DNA of 64,000 nucleotides from assembly GCA_036011305.1 (NCBI GenBank), contig DASCNA010000168.1, positions 1 through 64,000 of the forward strand, given 5' to 3'. The position numbers and the translations under genes are program-made. This stretch comes from DASCNA01 sp036011305 (GTDB taxonomy: Bacteria > Verrucomicrobiota > Lentisphaeria > Victivallales > GWF2-38-69). This document shows, one piece after another, positions 16,427 through 26,720 of the stretch. How positions within the stretch are numbered: the first letter of the stretch is position 1; each line of letters opens with the position of its first letter. The notes under the pieces are model-generated. The model saw only the letters and a program-made list of their open reading frames with translations, did not search any database and had not been told where the DNA came from.

Positions 16427-17362
16427 ATACTGCAGTAAAAAATAATAAAAAAATAGTATTGTAACCATAAATAGGATATTTGTTAATAGCAGTATGTTTG
16501 CTGATTCAGTTACAAATGAGTTATATTTATGAGAAAATAGAATTGGTAGTGCACCTGATGATATTCCGAAGCTTAAGATCAGAATAATAGCCAAATAACC
16601 TCTTAGACCTAATATATATACAATCAGAAGAGCAATAAGAGGCTGTATAATTAGTTTTATTATTACAGCAGATAATATCGTTTTAGTAATTCTAAACCCT
16701 CTTCCGCTCAGAGATACACCGACAACAAATAATACTATTCCTGCTGTAGATCTGCCTAGTATATGTAATGAAGAGTGTATTGCATAAGGAATATGAATAT
16801 TAAAACATGAGAAGGCTATTCCAATGAAGCTGGCAAAAATTATTGGCTGGCAGCAAGCTCTTTTGATACTTTTTAATATTATTTTAGATCTTGATTCATT
16901 TTTATCATGATTGGATATTTCAAGTAGTATAATAACTGTAGGAAGACATATAATTGATGTTATCAATATAATAACTGAGACGGCATTGATACCTTTATCA
17001 TTAAACAGGGAGGCAAATAGGACCAAACCGATATAAGTAAAATTAGACCAGCTTGTGAGCATAGAATAAAGTATTTTTGCTGTGTCGGAAATTTTAAGAA
17101 AAAAATTGCTAATGATATATGATAGTAAAAAAGTAATATAAAATACCAGAATTATACCGATAATAAATCTTATGTTAAATATTGTATTAATTTGTGTACT
17201 TGAAAAAGATACAAACAACAGGGCTGGGACAGTAAAGTTTAAGGCAAATTCACTGAGAACTTCTTTAGATTTTTTATTACACCATCCAAATTTTGCAGCT
17301 AAAAAACCAATTAGAATTATCAGCACTACAGAAATAACTGCTTCAAAAAGTTTATAATACAT
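16415..17362 (-). CDS. AEC-family (auxin efflux carrier-like) transporter
   Basis: Inner-membrane secondary carrier of the AEC family, bacterial members of which move malate, malonate or related organic acids. About ten helices in two inverted halves are visible. VISVVLIILIGFLAAKFGW at the N-terminus and FALNFTVPALLFVSF after it are typical of the first half. GISSGALPILFSHKY near the C-terminus is the equivalent of the second. Length 315 is usual. Its stop lies inside the end of the convergent peptidase gene. Substrate and direction are unknown. The ribosome binding site is weak. Confidence 0.85.
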   Translation of the reverse strand: MYYKLFEAVISVVLIILIGFLAAKFGWCNKKSKEVLSEFALNFTVPALLFVSFSSTQINTIFNIRFIIGIILVFYITFLLSYIISNFFLKISDTAKILYSMLTSWSNFTYIGLVLFASLFNDKGINAVSVIILITSIICLPTVIILLEISNHDKNESRSKIILKSIKRACCQPIIFASFIGIAFSCFNIHIPYAIHSSLHILGRSTAGIVLFVVGVSLSGRGFRITKTILSAVIIKLIIQPLIALLIVYILGLRGYLAIILILSFGISSGALPILFSHKYNSFVTESANILLLTNILFMVTILFFYYFLLQYLHF

Positions 17363-17623
17363 AATTTGCCTGTATATAAGTAATTACTTCTAAATTAAGA
17401 ACTTTTAAAAACATAATTCAAAATATGATATATTCAATCCTGTATATTATCTTACGTATTGAAGGATGTAAGGATATTCAGATACGAATTGATAAAAGAT
17501 AAGAGAGGTGAAAATACTAATAACTGATAATTATTCCTGTTGATATTCCAGCTGTTGTCAGATATAAATGTTTCTTAATCGTATTTATCACTAAAAATAC
17601 AATAAAAATGAAGAGAATCTTAT

Positions 17624-19423
17624 ATGTCCTTTGAATTACTTTACATGCAGATTTTATGTGTAGGAATATTAATTTTATCTGCATATTTTGGAGGTAAATT
17701 TTCAAGGCAGTTACGTTGCGGAGAAATAGTAGGTCAGGTAATTGGAGGACTTGTTGCCGGACCAATTGTGTTATATTTGATTGGACACTCAATACCTGCC
17801 TATCATGAAGCATTGAAATCACTTCATTTCTTTACTTTCTTATTTTTAGGAATCATTGTTTTCGGCATTGGAGATGAACTGTGTTTCTCTAAAATGAAAG
17901 ACATCGGCAGAGATGTATTTATCGTTTGTTTTATTCAGGCATTTGTAACCTGGGCTCTGCTTACATCTACATTTATACTGCTTGGTTACAGTTTAATAGT
18001 ATCTCTTATCATAGGAAGTATCGGTATTGCTACAGCTCCGGCTTCAACCTTTGTTATAATGAATAAACTTGGCATAACCGGGAAAATGCGTGAAATGCTA
18101 GGGGGCATTGTAGTATTGGATGATGTTATAGAGGTAATTATTTTTTCAATAACTGTTCAAATTGCACTTATTCTGAAAGGCAATTCGTTTTTCTCCTGGG
18201 ACAAACTGGTTTTTCCGGTAATAAAAGAATTTGTTTTTGCAATATTACTGGGGATAGGTATTTTTATTTTTCTCCGCATTGTAATTGACAAAAGATGGTT
18301 GAAGCAGAAGAAAAAAAAACGTTCAGGCCCGGTACTTGGTCCAGAATTTTTATCACGCCTTATTTCAGAGATGTCATCACCGTCAATTGAAACTTTTATT
18401 TTGATATGCAGCTGTGTTGCAATTGGTATCGGTTTCGCTCTGCATTGGCATCTTCCATTTTTGATAACAGCAGTAACTGCCGGAATCCTTATATCAAACT
18501 TATATAATAGGCAGGTATTTGATTCCCTCAGTATTGAGAATGCTACACCTATATATACTCTCCTCTTTTTTGCTCTAATAGGAGCAAATGCCAATATCGA
18601 ATCATTCCATCCACAGAATTTTCTTCCCGTTATTGCTTATATTGCGGCAAGAGCAGCCGGTAAATTATCAGGGACATGGCTTGGATGTAAAGTTACCGGT
18701 CAGGATAAAAGATTTAGTTTTTGTCTACCTCAACTTATGCTGCCTCAGGCTGGCGTTGCAGCAATAGAAGCATTTTTTGTTGCTGTTATTTTAGGGAAGC
18801 AGGGAGAGGTTATTTTAAGTATTGTACTTCCTGGTCTGATAGTTTTATCTGTTGTAGGAATATTTTTATCAGAGCGTACTCTTCTTAAATGGAGATCCTG
18901 GGTTACCGGAGGGGGAGATTTTATCAGAGAGGAAGATATGATAAAAGATAAGCTGAAAAATCAGAAACTTAATTTTCGTGATTTCCTCTATCCAGGATCA
19001 TTAAAAATACCGTTGACTTCTGACTCAAAAGGCGAAGTAATCTGGGATTTTATTCAAACAGCGCATTCATTAAGATTTATAGATAATCCAGGTGAAGTGC
19101 TGGAAAAAATTCTTGAAAGAGAGCGTCAGGGAGGTACTACTTTGGGTGAAGGTATAGCTATTCTTCACTGTAGACTTAAAGAACTTGAGAAACCTGTCAT
19201 ACTGCTTGGTGTTCTGCCGGAAAACGACAGCCTGATTTTCGGCAGTTCAAAAGATGATCGTGTCAATATAATCTACATGGTGCTCTCTCCTTCTGATCGC
19301 CCTGAACTGCACTTGCAGGTAATGGCTTCGATAGCCAAATTTCTTTCAGATGTTAAGCTGAGAAAACAACTAAGCTGTTCAAAAAATGAACAGGAGGCTT
19401 TGAAAATCATCAATGAGTATTAA
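17624..19423 (+). CDS. CPA2-type cation:proton antiporter with C-terminal PTS EIIA domain
   Basis: Inner-membrane Na+(K+)/H+ antiporter-like protein. Residues 1 to about 420 hold roughly a dozen helices with family features such as QLRCGEIVGQVIGG near the N-terminus and GIATAPASTFVIM and VVLDDVIEVI in the core; the Asp-Asp pair matches the ion-binding region. Residues about 455-599 are a PTS EIIA type-2 (fructose/nitrogen) domain, with GEGIAILHCRL (about 507-517) retaining the histidine that is phosphorylated in such domains and a second His in PELHLQVM. The fusion suggests control of ion flux by PTS phosphorylation state. No PTS genes are in the window, so the phosphate donor is unknown. Read-through of the frame is complete. 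Confidence 0.88.
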   Translation: MSFELLYMQILCVGILILSAYFGGKFSRQLRCGEIVGQVIGGLVAGPIVLYLIGHSIPAYHEALKSLHFFTFLFLGIIVFGIGDELCFSKMKDIGRDVFIVCFIQAFVTWALLTSTFILLGYSLIVSLIIGSIGIATAPASTFVIMNKLGITGKMREMLGGIVVLDDVIEVIIFSITVQIALILKGNSFFSWDKLVFPVIKEFVFAILLGIGIFIFLRIVIDKRWLKQKKKKRSGPVLGPEFLSRLISEMSSPSIETFILICSCVAIGIGFALHWHLPFLITAVTAGILISNLYNRQVFDSLSIENATPIYTLLFFALIGANANIESFHPQNFLPVIAYIAARAAGKLSGTWLGCKVTGQDKRFSFCLPQLMLPQAGVAAIEAFFVAVILGKQGEVILSIVLPGLIVLSVVGIFLSERTLLKWRSWVTGGGDFIREEDMIKDKLKNQKLNFRDFLYPGSLKIPLTSDSKGEVIWDFIQTAHSLRFIDNPGEVLEKILERERQGGTTLGEGIAILHCRLKELEKPVILLGVLPENDSLIFGSSKDDRVNIIYMVLSPSDRPELHLQVMASIAKFLSDVKLRKQLSCSKNEQEALKIINEY

Positions 19424-19649
19424 TGAAGTTTAATGCAGGATAAGGAAGTTACTTTTTGGGAACTGTTTGAATTTATAATAAAGGATTTTTTCGAACACAG
19501 AGTTAGCAATAATGGACTACAGTTTTCAACCTGCTCAACTCGTTATAAACTCCAACTTTTGAAACTATATTTTTGAGTTAGTTATTGTTTCTACCTCAAA
19601 TATATAAGATTAAGTTTTCTAGTCAAGTATGTTAAATTCTTGTAACTGT

Positions 19650-20114
19650 TTATTTTACTGTTGATATAAACTCAGATCCTTCCCATTTTAATATTCGTTT
19701 AATTTTTAAGAAAAATTCAGGTCCCATTGCAAGTATACTTAGGATAGACAGTATATCAAGGGTAGGTAGTACATAGAGCCATGTATTGCCTGTCATAGTA
19801 ATTATTCCAGTCAATTCAAGATAGATCAAAATTAAATTGGCAAAGAAACAGCAAATGAAAATTATGAGTCCGGTCATATAGCGTATTTTACCTGCAGGTC
19901 TGAATATTTTACTCTTCATATTTTTTACAGCTTCTTTACCTGCAAGCATTATTCCTATTATAATACATAGTTCTGGCCCACCAATTACTAGCACGCTTAT
20001 CAATGTTCCGCTGATATATGTCGGTAGGTTCAGCATTGATACCAAAAACGAGAATATTGGAAGAATAAAACTTAAAATGATAAAGGCTATTCCTATTTTT
20101 GATTTTAAATTCAT
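19650..20114 (-). CDS. small four-helix membrane protein (transporter-suffix-like)
   Basis: A 154-residue integral membrane protein with four predicted helices. IGIMLAGKEAVKNMKSKIF between helices 2 and 3 and the overall layout resemble proteins annotated as transporter-suffix domain, a small module sometimes attached to MFS carriers, but I am not certain. A GGAAA lies about nine bases before the ATG. It is monocistronic, between the antiporter (convergent) and the TolC-family gene (same strand but separated by a terminator). Function unknown. Confidence 0.65.
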   Translation of the reverse strand: MNLKSKIGIAFIILSFILPIFSFLVSMLNLPTYISGTLISVLVIGGPELCIIIGIMLAGKEAVKNMKSKIFRPAGKIRYMTGLIIFICCFFANLILIYLELTGIITMTGNTWLYVLPTLDILSILSILAMGPEFFLKIKRILKWEGSEFISTVK

Positions 20115-20229
20115 AATTTATTTCCAGTTTCTTTAAGTGAATGAGTGTTGCGAATTAACAATTATTACTGTTATTATATTTTATGATAATTCAATAATAA
20201 AAAATTACTATCCAGCACTTTTGAGTCAA

Positions 20230-20274
20230 AGAAAAAAATAGACTCTGATAAAGTTATACTTTGTCAGAGTCTAT
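20230..20274 (-). terminator. intrinsic terminator of the TolC-family gene
   Basis: Read on the minus strand, a 16-pair stem (20238-20274, one G-T wobble, CAGAGTCT with AGACTCTG in its core) is followed directly by a run of seven T (20232-20238 as A on the plus strand). It ends the TolC-family gene whose stop is at 20318. Confidence 0.85.
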
Positions 20275-20317
20275 CAATATAAAACCTGCATAAGACAAGT
20301 TTTTGAAATTAAAAATA

Positions 20318-21715
20318 CTAACTTAAATCCTTTAAGCCTCCACATGCTGCTGCCAGTTTAGCTCTATTGACAGCCACACTTATGACCGACTGCACATAGG
20401 ATGATTCAGATCTTATTAACTGTTCCTGAGACTGGTTCAGTGTTGCTATATCTTTATTGCCGGCATTAAATTCTTCTCTTACCAGATCACGACGCTGTCT
20501 TGCAAGTTCAAGTGTCTGTGCTTGAACTTTTCTTTTAGCTATAGCCATGTTAAGATATGTATAATCTTCTCGTACTTCTTCTACTACTATAATCCATCTC
20601 TGCAGTAGCTTTTCTTTTTCAACATCATATAGTGCCATACTTGACCTAACATCAAATATTCTGCTCCCGCCTTTCCATAGATCCCAGTTGGCAGACCATC
20701 CATAGTTGTAGGTGTTGCTATCTCCGGTTGGAGCAAAAGCTCCGCCCATTGCTCCTGTTCCGGTATCTGTTCTGTCAAACCCGTAATCCATGCTTACAGA
20801 GACTGTTGGAGAGAATGCCCCCCATGATTTGTATAGAGAATATTTTGCTGCTTTAAGAGCTTCCTTTTCACCTTTTAGATCAGGTCGCTGATTAATTGCA
20901 AGATCCAGATAGAATTCGACCCCCATAGTGAATTCATTATTACTGACTACTTCTATCGGAGGGAATCTGACTTCAGATGGAACATCAGCTGTTGTAAGTC
21001 CCATGAACTGAGCAAGAAGATATCTGTCAACCTTATATTTAGCTTTATCGCTAATTAAAGCAGTTTGAGCATCATTTCTATTAATTTTAAAGTTAAGTAT
21101 TTCACTAAGAGAAGATGCGCCTGCGTCATATTTGAGCTGTTCATCATTAACCATTTGTTCGTTGTAAACTTCGTTACCGAGTTCAATTTGAATATTAGCT
21201 CTATCGAGTAATATCTGATAATATGCGATTCTGGTGTCTTTAACCAGGATTCTTCGTGCATTCTGGTAGAGGTATTCCTGTTGTTTTGCAGTAGCTGATG
21301 CACTTAAGGCGCTGAACACGTCCTGCATGCCGTTAAACGCAGTGTAGGAAGCAGTTAAAGCTCCTGCAGAGTCACTGCCTCTATTTGCTTGAGATCCCTG
21401 AGTCCATGACTGTCCATAATTAACGCCAAGGGTAGGAGAAAATGCAGAAAGTGATTTATAGTACAAAGCATAAGCACTGACCATATTGAGTCTTGCTATC
21501 TGGTAAGTCGGATTGTTAGCTAATGCAATATTCATAGCTTCATTAACAGTTAATACTCTGTTGTCTGCAGGTATTCTTCTTTGTTCGCTATCAGATTCAG
21601 CAGTATAGTTGTCGGCATGAATTATATCCGGTGGTGGCTTATAAGACACACACCCCGCAGTAATTGCAATAATTACACTGCTGATAGCTAGTGCAGGATT
21701 TTTGTAAAAATTCAC
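20318..21715 (-). CDS. TolC-family outer-membrane efflux lipoprotein
   Basis: Outer-membrane channel component of a tripartite efflux or type I secretion system. The signal peptide SSVIIAITAGC ends in a lipobox (Cys about 22), as in OprM/NodT-type members. Two repeated halves of coiled-coil helices are visible: NEAMNIALANNPTYQIARL begins the first and FYLDLAINQRPDLKGEK the second. Length 465 is typical. The start is a GTG at 21715 with GGGAG seven bases upstream, because the nearby ATG is out of frame. No inner-membrane pump or adaptor gene is adjacent, so it must serve a system encoded elsewhere. This gene is the best evidence for a diderm envelope. Confidence 0.92.
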   Translation of the reverse strand: MNFYKNPALAISSVIIAITAGCVSYKPPPDIIHADNYTAESDSEQRRIPADNRVLTVNEAMNIALANNPTYQIARLNMVSAYALYYKSLSAFSPTLGVNYGQSWTQGSQANRGSDSAGALTASYTAFNGMQDVFSALSASATAKQQEYLYQNARRILVKDTRIAYYQILLDRANIQIELGNEVYNEQMVNDEQLKYDAGASSLSEILNFKINRNDAQTALISDKAKYKVDRYLLAQFMGLTTADVPSEVRFPPIEVVSNNEFTMGVEFYLDLAINQRPDLKGEKEALKAAKYSLYKSWGAFSPTVSVSMDYGFDRTDTGTGAMGGAFAPTGDSNTYNYGWSANWDLWKGGSRIFDVRSSMALYDVEKEKLLQRWIIVVEEVREDYTYLNMAIAKRKVQAQTLELARQRRDLVREEFNAGNKDIATLNQSQEQLIRSESSYVQSVISVAVNRAKLAAACGGLKDLS

Positions 21716-22041
21716 ATTTTTCTCCCTTTAAATTTTGGATTTGTTGAAAAGTATTTAGTCGTAGTTTATGAATATTTTTTAGAATATTGAGGCTACAACA
21801 TACAAATTTATATACATCCTATTAATTTCTTTGCAACAGTTTAAAACGACTTTAAATAAAAAAAAGAAGGTAAAGTTTTGGTCATTTTTTCATTAATAAA
21901 ATAATTTCCAGTATGCATAAAACTATAAAAACTTATGGTTTATGCTTTTACAGGAAAATTACTAAAATGGGAAAGATTTACTCCGCTTATTTTTGATGTG
22001 AACTTGAGAGTAATTTTTTTTACTGTTAATTTGAAATAAAA
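21716..22041. other. intergenic region with an imperfect hairpin
   Basis: About 325 bases between two minus-strand genes. The only structure noted is an imperfect inverted repeat with GCATAAA (21915-21921) and TTTATGC (21939-21945) flanked by matching TTTCC/GGAAA. No gene was seen. The promoter for the TolC-family gene must lie here. Confidence 0.45.
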
Positions 22042-22809
22042 TTAATATATCTCAGATATTTCACTGAATAATTCAGCTGTGGAGGCGGCAACGACATCTC
22101 CTACATAATCCAGGGTTAATTCTTTATTATGACGACCTCTGATAATGCCTCCGGCATTTTCTATTATTTTTACTACCGGTAAATAGTCGTAGGGATCAAG
22201 GCCGGGTTTGATTACTGCATCAATACAGCCCATGGATAATAATCCGTATCCGTATGCTTCTGTTTCCCAGGCTAATAATTTTGATTTTTTATATAATTCT
22301 TCAAGTTGTACATTTTCTTTGACAAATAGTTCAGGTGATGAAAGAAGTATTTTACTTTCAGATAGATTTTTTATATTACTTGTTGTAACAGGCGTACCGT
22401 TAAAAGTTGTCTGCTGATCTTTAAATGCAAACCATCTTTCTCCAGTTACAGCCTGATCTATAAGTCCAAACACAGCTTTGCCTTTATGAAATAAGCCTAT
22501 TAAAGTAGCAAAGAGCGGTCTTCCAAGAATGAAGCTGTTTGTACCGTCAATAGGATCTACCACCCAAACATAGTCAGCATCAAGTTTTGTATTTTCTTCT
22601 TCCTCACCTAAAATGCCATGATCTTTATATTTTGATGTAATAACATCCCTGACCATTCTTTCTATCTGTTCATCAGCGGCTGTAACTAGTGAAGTATTTT
22701 CCTTGATCTGAACATCTATTGATGAATTATTTCTGAAATATTTATTTACAATTTTTCTTGATTCATCAGCTAAATAGTGTGCTGTCTTTACTAATTCCTG
22801 ATCTGTCAT
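22042..22809 (-). CDS. inositol-monophosphatase-family phosphatase (HisN-like)
   Basis: Mg2+-dependent, Li+-sensitive type sugar or inositol phosphatase. GEEEEN (about 68-73) gives the metal-binding Glu pair, and VVDPIDGTNSF (about 83-93) is the IMPase signature. GLDPYDYLPVV near the C-terminus replaces the usual WD motif and resembles histidinol-phosphatases of the HisN type. Length 255 is normal. I start at ATG 22809 rather than the TTG at 22821. Candidate substrates are histidinol phosphate, inositol phosphate or another sugar phosphate. No his genes flank it. The GH2 gene lies downstream on the same strand. Confidence 0.85.
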   Translation of the reverse strand: MTDQELVKTAHYLADESRKIVNKYFRNNSSIDVQIKENTSLVTAADEQIERMVRDVITSKYKDHGILGEEEENTKLDADYVWVVDPIDGTNSFILGRPLFATLIGLFHKGKAVFGLIDQAVTGERWFAFKDQQTTFNGTPVTTSNIKNLSESKILLSSPELFVKENVQLEELYKKSKLLAWETEAYGYGLLSMGCIDAVIKPGLDPYDYLPVVKIIENAGGIIRGRHNKELTLDYVGDVVAASTAELFSEISEIY

Positions 22810-22867
22810 AATGATACCCAATTGTTATTTTAATAAAATTATTACGCTTCAATCTTATATCCAACAT

Positions 22868-25384
22868 TTAATATGTATTATACAGACTTCTGATAATAAG
22901 CCTGTTTTTAAATTCATTTATAGATATGGATTCATCTAAACATACGGTTATCTTATATTTTTTATCCGGCCTGATATGGAAAAAGTTATCTGACATATCT
23001 GTTTTTGTGTCTGCAAGTTCAAGCCAGCACCACAGGGCAGGGGATTTAGATGTAATAGATACAATATACTCCTTATTGTTAATTTGTCTGATATCGTGCT
23101 CTATTTCAGGTTTTACCAGTGTCATGTGCTTTGGCTTAGCCAAAGTAACAAGATTTGATGAGACAACTTTATCGTAAACTACCAAATCCATCCATACAAG
23201 AATATCTCTATCTTTTAATTTCTTCAGCGTGCTGTTCAAGTCGATAGAAGCTATTTTTAAGTTTCCCTGCGGCTTTGTAGCTCCATAGAAAATTTCATCA
23301 AGGATATAATTGCCTTTCAGGTCAGTAACTTTTATTTCAGCAGCTACATCTATTGCTTCCAGAAGATCATTGGTTATATGAATATCCACTCGGTTGTGTT
23401 TTAAATCCTCTACTCCGCTTATCAGCATGGGAGAAAAGAATTTCTTAGCTTCATAGTGCAGTGCTTTCCAGTTACAGTAATAATCTATAGATGACCAGCT
23501 TGGGCCAGGCCATGTATCATTCAACTGCCAGTAAATAGCCCCCATGGTTTGATGCATATTTCTTCGCCAGTGCTCTACAGCATACTTAATTGCCAATGCC
23601 TGTAATATTTGAGAAACCCATAAGGTGTTGTCGAAACCGAGAGGCATTTTAAACCAGTCAAGCATATAGTGCATTATTGTAGAATTACCTATATCTGATC
23701 TTTGATGATGCTCCATTACATAGCTTGTGATATTTCTATCTTCCTCAATAGTAAATGAGTTGGTAACTTTAGGTTCTGTAAATGACTGAAATCCAAATTC
23801 ACTTACAAATCGCTGTTCACAAGTCCTGAACCATTCAAAAGGTTTTTTGCCATGCCAGACATCCCAAAGATGAGAATCGCCGCTTTTGGGATCATTAAAA
23901 TCATATCTGTCGCCAATAGGTGTATGAGGACTGCCCGGCCAGTAGTCTGTGTCAGGATCAAGTTCGCTAACTATTTCAGGCATTAATTTATCAAATAAAC
24001 GGCTGTAATCCTTCCAGCTCATTTCAGTATCAGACCATTTCTCTCCAACTAAGTGTTGTTCTAATTCATTGTTACCGCAGTAGAGTCCTATGCAGGCATG
24101 ATGTCTAATTCTTTTTATATTATCAACTAACTCATGCTTTACTGTATCCATAAAATCATCATCAAATGTTGGATATGTCGAACATGCAAACATAAAATCC
24201 TGCCATACGACTAGACCCAGTTCATCACAAATATCATAGAAAATATCATGCTCATATATCCCGCCGCCCCAGAGTCTGATCATATTCATATTTGCTTTGA
24301 CTGCATCTTCAAGCAGTGTGTAGTATCTGGAAGCAGGAAGATTTGCAAGAATGCCGTCCGCAGGAATCCAGTTGGCTCCCTTGGCAAAGAATGGAATGCC
24401 GTTTACTTTAAAATAAAATGACTCTCCATATTCATCGTTTTCTCTTATTAGATCAATTGTTCTTAATCCAATGCTTTTAGAAGTACTGTCCAATTCGTTA
24501 CAATTTTCATCAAATAATTGAATATCAATTTTATAGAGTGATTGGTGACCCATTCCAGATGGCCACCATAAATCAGGATTATCTATATTAAATACAATAC
24601 GTTTATTATTACCTGCAATGCTGAGAGTTTTTTTGTAAACAGTATTATCCTTATGCTTTATTGTTAATTTAGCATTTGTATTTATGCCTGAAGAGAGAGT
24701 CTCTAGATTTATGTCAATAGACAACTGTACACTGTTTTCGCAGTGCTTCTGTCTGATACTAACATTATAGATTCTTGCCCTGTTTATACCTAAAAGTTTT
24801 ATATCACGCCAAATGCCGCATGTGACAGCCATTAACCCCCAATCCCAACCATAATTACACTGCTCTTTTCTCACCCAGCCATGTGTAATATTTACTTTAT
24901 GGGATTTATGGAGAATCCATTTATCATCATATCCTGTGAATGTGCCCCAGCAATGTATTGGACGTTCAGCCTGTTTTTGATTTGCATAAGGTATTGTGGA
25001 TGTAAAGTATACTTCAATACTGTTTTTCCCTTCAATTAATATATCTTTAACATCCCATTCATATGTTCTGAACATATTATCAGTTTCAGCAATAATATTT
25101 CCATTTATACTTATTTTAGAAAAAGTATCCAGACCATCACAATGTAATAGAATTTTGTCATTTAAAAAAAAAGATTGATCAATATTAAAAGTTCTATTAT
25201 AAATCCAGTCGGATTCACCTATCCACTGCAAAGATTCCTCATTATTTCTAAAATAAGGATCTTCAATCTGTTTTTCTCTTAATAAGTCGGCATAAACATC
25301 ACCGGGAATATTAGCGGCAATATTAATTGAATTGTCTGATTTATTAAGGTTCCATTTACCGCCTAGATCAATTATGTCCATCAT
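22868..25384 (-). CDS. GH2 family beta-mannosidase
   Basis: Exo-acting beta-mannosidase of glycoside hydrolase family 2 that would release mannose from mannan or N-glycan oligosaccharides. Domain order is the usual sugar-binding jelly roll (from LGGKWNL), immunoglobulin-like domain, then TIM barrel (FAKGANWIPADGIL, MNMIRLWGGGIYEHD). CGNNELEQ (around 436) holds the acid/base Glu and VSEFGFQSF (around 528) the nucleophile. The NWIPAD and WGGGIYE motifs are typical of the mannosidase branch. I start at ATG 25384 behind CGGGGA; the longer frame to 25480 has no ribosome binding site. At 838 residues it is complete and has no signal peptide, so it acts in the cytoplasm on imported oligosaccharides. 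Confidence 0.92.
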   Translation of the reverse strand: MMDIIDLGGKWNLNKSDNSINIAANIPGDVYADLLREKQIEDPYFRNNEESLQWIGESDWIYNRTFNIDQSFFLNDKILLHCDGLDTFSKISINGNIIAETDNMFRTYEWDVKDILIEGKNSIEVYFTSTIPYANQKQAERPIHCWGTFTGYDDKWILHKSHKVNITHGWVRKEQCNYGWDWGLMAVTCGIWRDIKLLGINRARIYNVSIRQKHCENSVQLSIDINLETLSSGINTNAKLTIKHKDNTVYKKTLSIAGNNKRIVFNIDNPDLWWPSGMGHQSLYKIDIQLFDENCNELDSTSKSIGLRTIDLIRENDEYGESFYFKVNGIPFFAKGANWIPADGILANLPASRYYTLLEDAVKANMNMIRLWGGGIYEHDIFYDICDELGLVVWQDFMFACSTYPTFDDDFMDTVKHELVDNIKRIRHHACIGLYCGNNELEQHLVGEKWSDTEMSWKDYSRLFDKLMPEIVSELDPDTDYWPGSPHTPIGDRYDFNDPKSGDSHLWDVWHGKKPFEWFRTCEQRFVSEFGFQSFTEPKVTNSFTIEEDRNITSYVMEHHQRSDIGNSTIMHYMLDWFKMPLGFDNTLWVSQILQALAIKYAVEHWRRNMHQTMGAIYWQLNDTWPGPSWSSIDYYCNWKALHYEAKKFFSPMLISGVEDLKHNRVDIHITNDLLEAIDVAAEIKVTDLKGNYILDEIFYGATKPQGNLKIASIDLNSTLKKLKDRDILVWMDLVVYDKVVSSNLVTLAKPKHMTLVKPEIEHDIRQINNKEYIVSITSKSPALWCWLELADTKTDMSDNFFHIRPDKKYKITVCLDESISINEFKNRLIIRSLYNTY

Positions 25385-25592
25385 CCATTTTCCCCGTAAT
25401 ATAATTTTATTTTTCCGATTTCTGATTGAGAATAAATCAATAGATTTCAGAATAAAATAACGACTATTAACAATAAACAATTAACTATTTTAATATGAAT
25501 ATAGCATTTAATTTTTGTTACAGATAAAATTATAAAAAAAATATGATGTTTTTTATAGAATAATATAAATAAAAAATGGAAGAGGAGTGATT

Positions 25593-26498
25593 ATGAATAG
25601 AAAATCAACGTTAAGAGTGCTGTCTTTAATAACTTTCCTGCTAGTTTCAGTAAATTTGTTTTCTTCTGAAAACATTGAAGCTTTTACATTTAAGGAAATT
25701 AGTACTAAAGTAGATCAATTAGGTAAGAAATACGGCAATGAAAATGTACTTCTTGCTTTTGATATAGATTGTACTCTCCTTTCTTCTTCTGATAATTTCG
25801 GGGGAGATTTATGGTATGACTGGCAGGCTGATTTGATGAAAAATGATAAAGACTCTCCTAATTTAGTTTCAAAAGATTTTGGAAAAATGCTGTATTATCA
25901 GAGTGCAATTCAATATCTGTCATTATCTTCAATGTATCCAACAGAAAAAGATATACCGTCAATTATGAAGAAATTTCAGAAAGATGGGTATAAGACACTT
26001 TTACTGACAGCCAGAGGATATAACATACGAAATCTAACAGAAAATCTTTTAACGGAAAATGATTTTAATATGAAAGAAAGCTGTTTTTCTGAAGGTTTTC
26101 CAGGAGAATATATACCTTTTAAAACAGATGGACCGGAAAAATACGGTCTCACATCTGATGATGTGAAAAAATTCGATTTGGGTAAAGCAAGGGCTGTGAG
26201 TTTTTTCAACGGAATGTTTATGTCAGCCGGACAGAACAAAGGTATTATGGTTAAAACTCTTTTATATAAAACTAAAAAGAGCTTTAAGGCTATAGTTCTC
26301 GTTGATGACAGCGTAAAAAATGTAAAAAATATGCAGGCTGTTTATGAAGGCAGTGATGTAGACGTTTATACATTTAGATATGCTTTCGATGATTCACTTA
26401 AAAGACAGTTTGAAAAATCCAATAAAGTCAACTGCATAAGACAGTGGAAAACTTTCATAAAAGCTCAGAAAGAAATTTTTGGAGGAGTGCAGAAATAG
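25593..26498 (+). CDS. exported DUF2608 HAD-superfamily protein
   Basis: Putative periplasmic or secreted phosphatase-like protein. A Sec signal peptide (LSLITFLLVSVNLFSSE, about 1-27) is followed by HAD motif I, LAFDIDCTLL (about 54-63), motif II at LLLTARG, and the acidic motif IV VLVDDSVKN (around 236). Length 301 matches DUF2608. The ATG at 25593 is chosen because AGAGGAG (25581-25587) serves it. The family has no firm substrate. A decayed copy of its last 30 codons lies at 30809-30900. Confidence 0.82.
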   Translation: MNRKSTLRVLSLITFLLVSVNLFSSENIEAFTFKEISTKVDQLGKKYGNENVLLAFDIDCTLLSSSDNFGGDLWYDWQADLMKNDKDSPNLVSKDFGKMLYYQSAIQYLSLSSMYPTEKDIPSIMKKFQKDGYKTLLLTARGYNIRNLTENLLTENDFNMKESCFSEGFPGEYIPFKTDGPEKYGLTSDDVKKFDLGKARAVSFFNGMFMSAGQNKGIMVKTLLYKTKKSFKAIVLVDDSVKNVKNMQAVYEGSDVDVYTFRYAFDDSLKRQFEKSNKVNCIRQWKTFIKAQKEIFGGVQK

Positions 26499-26720
26499 AC
26501 GAATAAATAATAATAACGTGAGGTTTATTTTGTCGGTAGTAAGCTCAATTTTATGAAATACTATCCAATGAACTAAATAGCTGTGCAGAGCGTCTAGAAT
26601 TTAATAATTCAGAAATTGAACCGGTTGGGAACGTCTTTATTCGATATGGTATTATAATATAATTGAGTTCTAATAAGGTCAACCGTCTATTTATACAAAA
26701 TCGATTGCGGTTAATTTTAT

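Noticed and set aside
17517..17822. 101-codon minus-strand frame at the 5' end of the antiporter gene
   Set aside because: It overlaps the strongly coding start of the antiporter and has no ribosome binding site.
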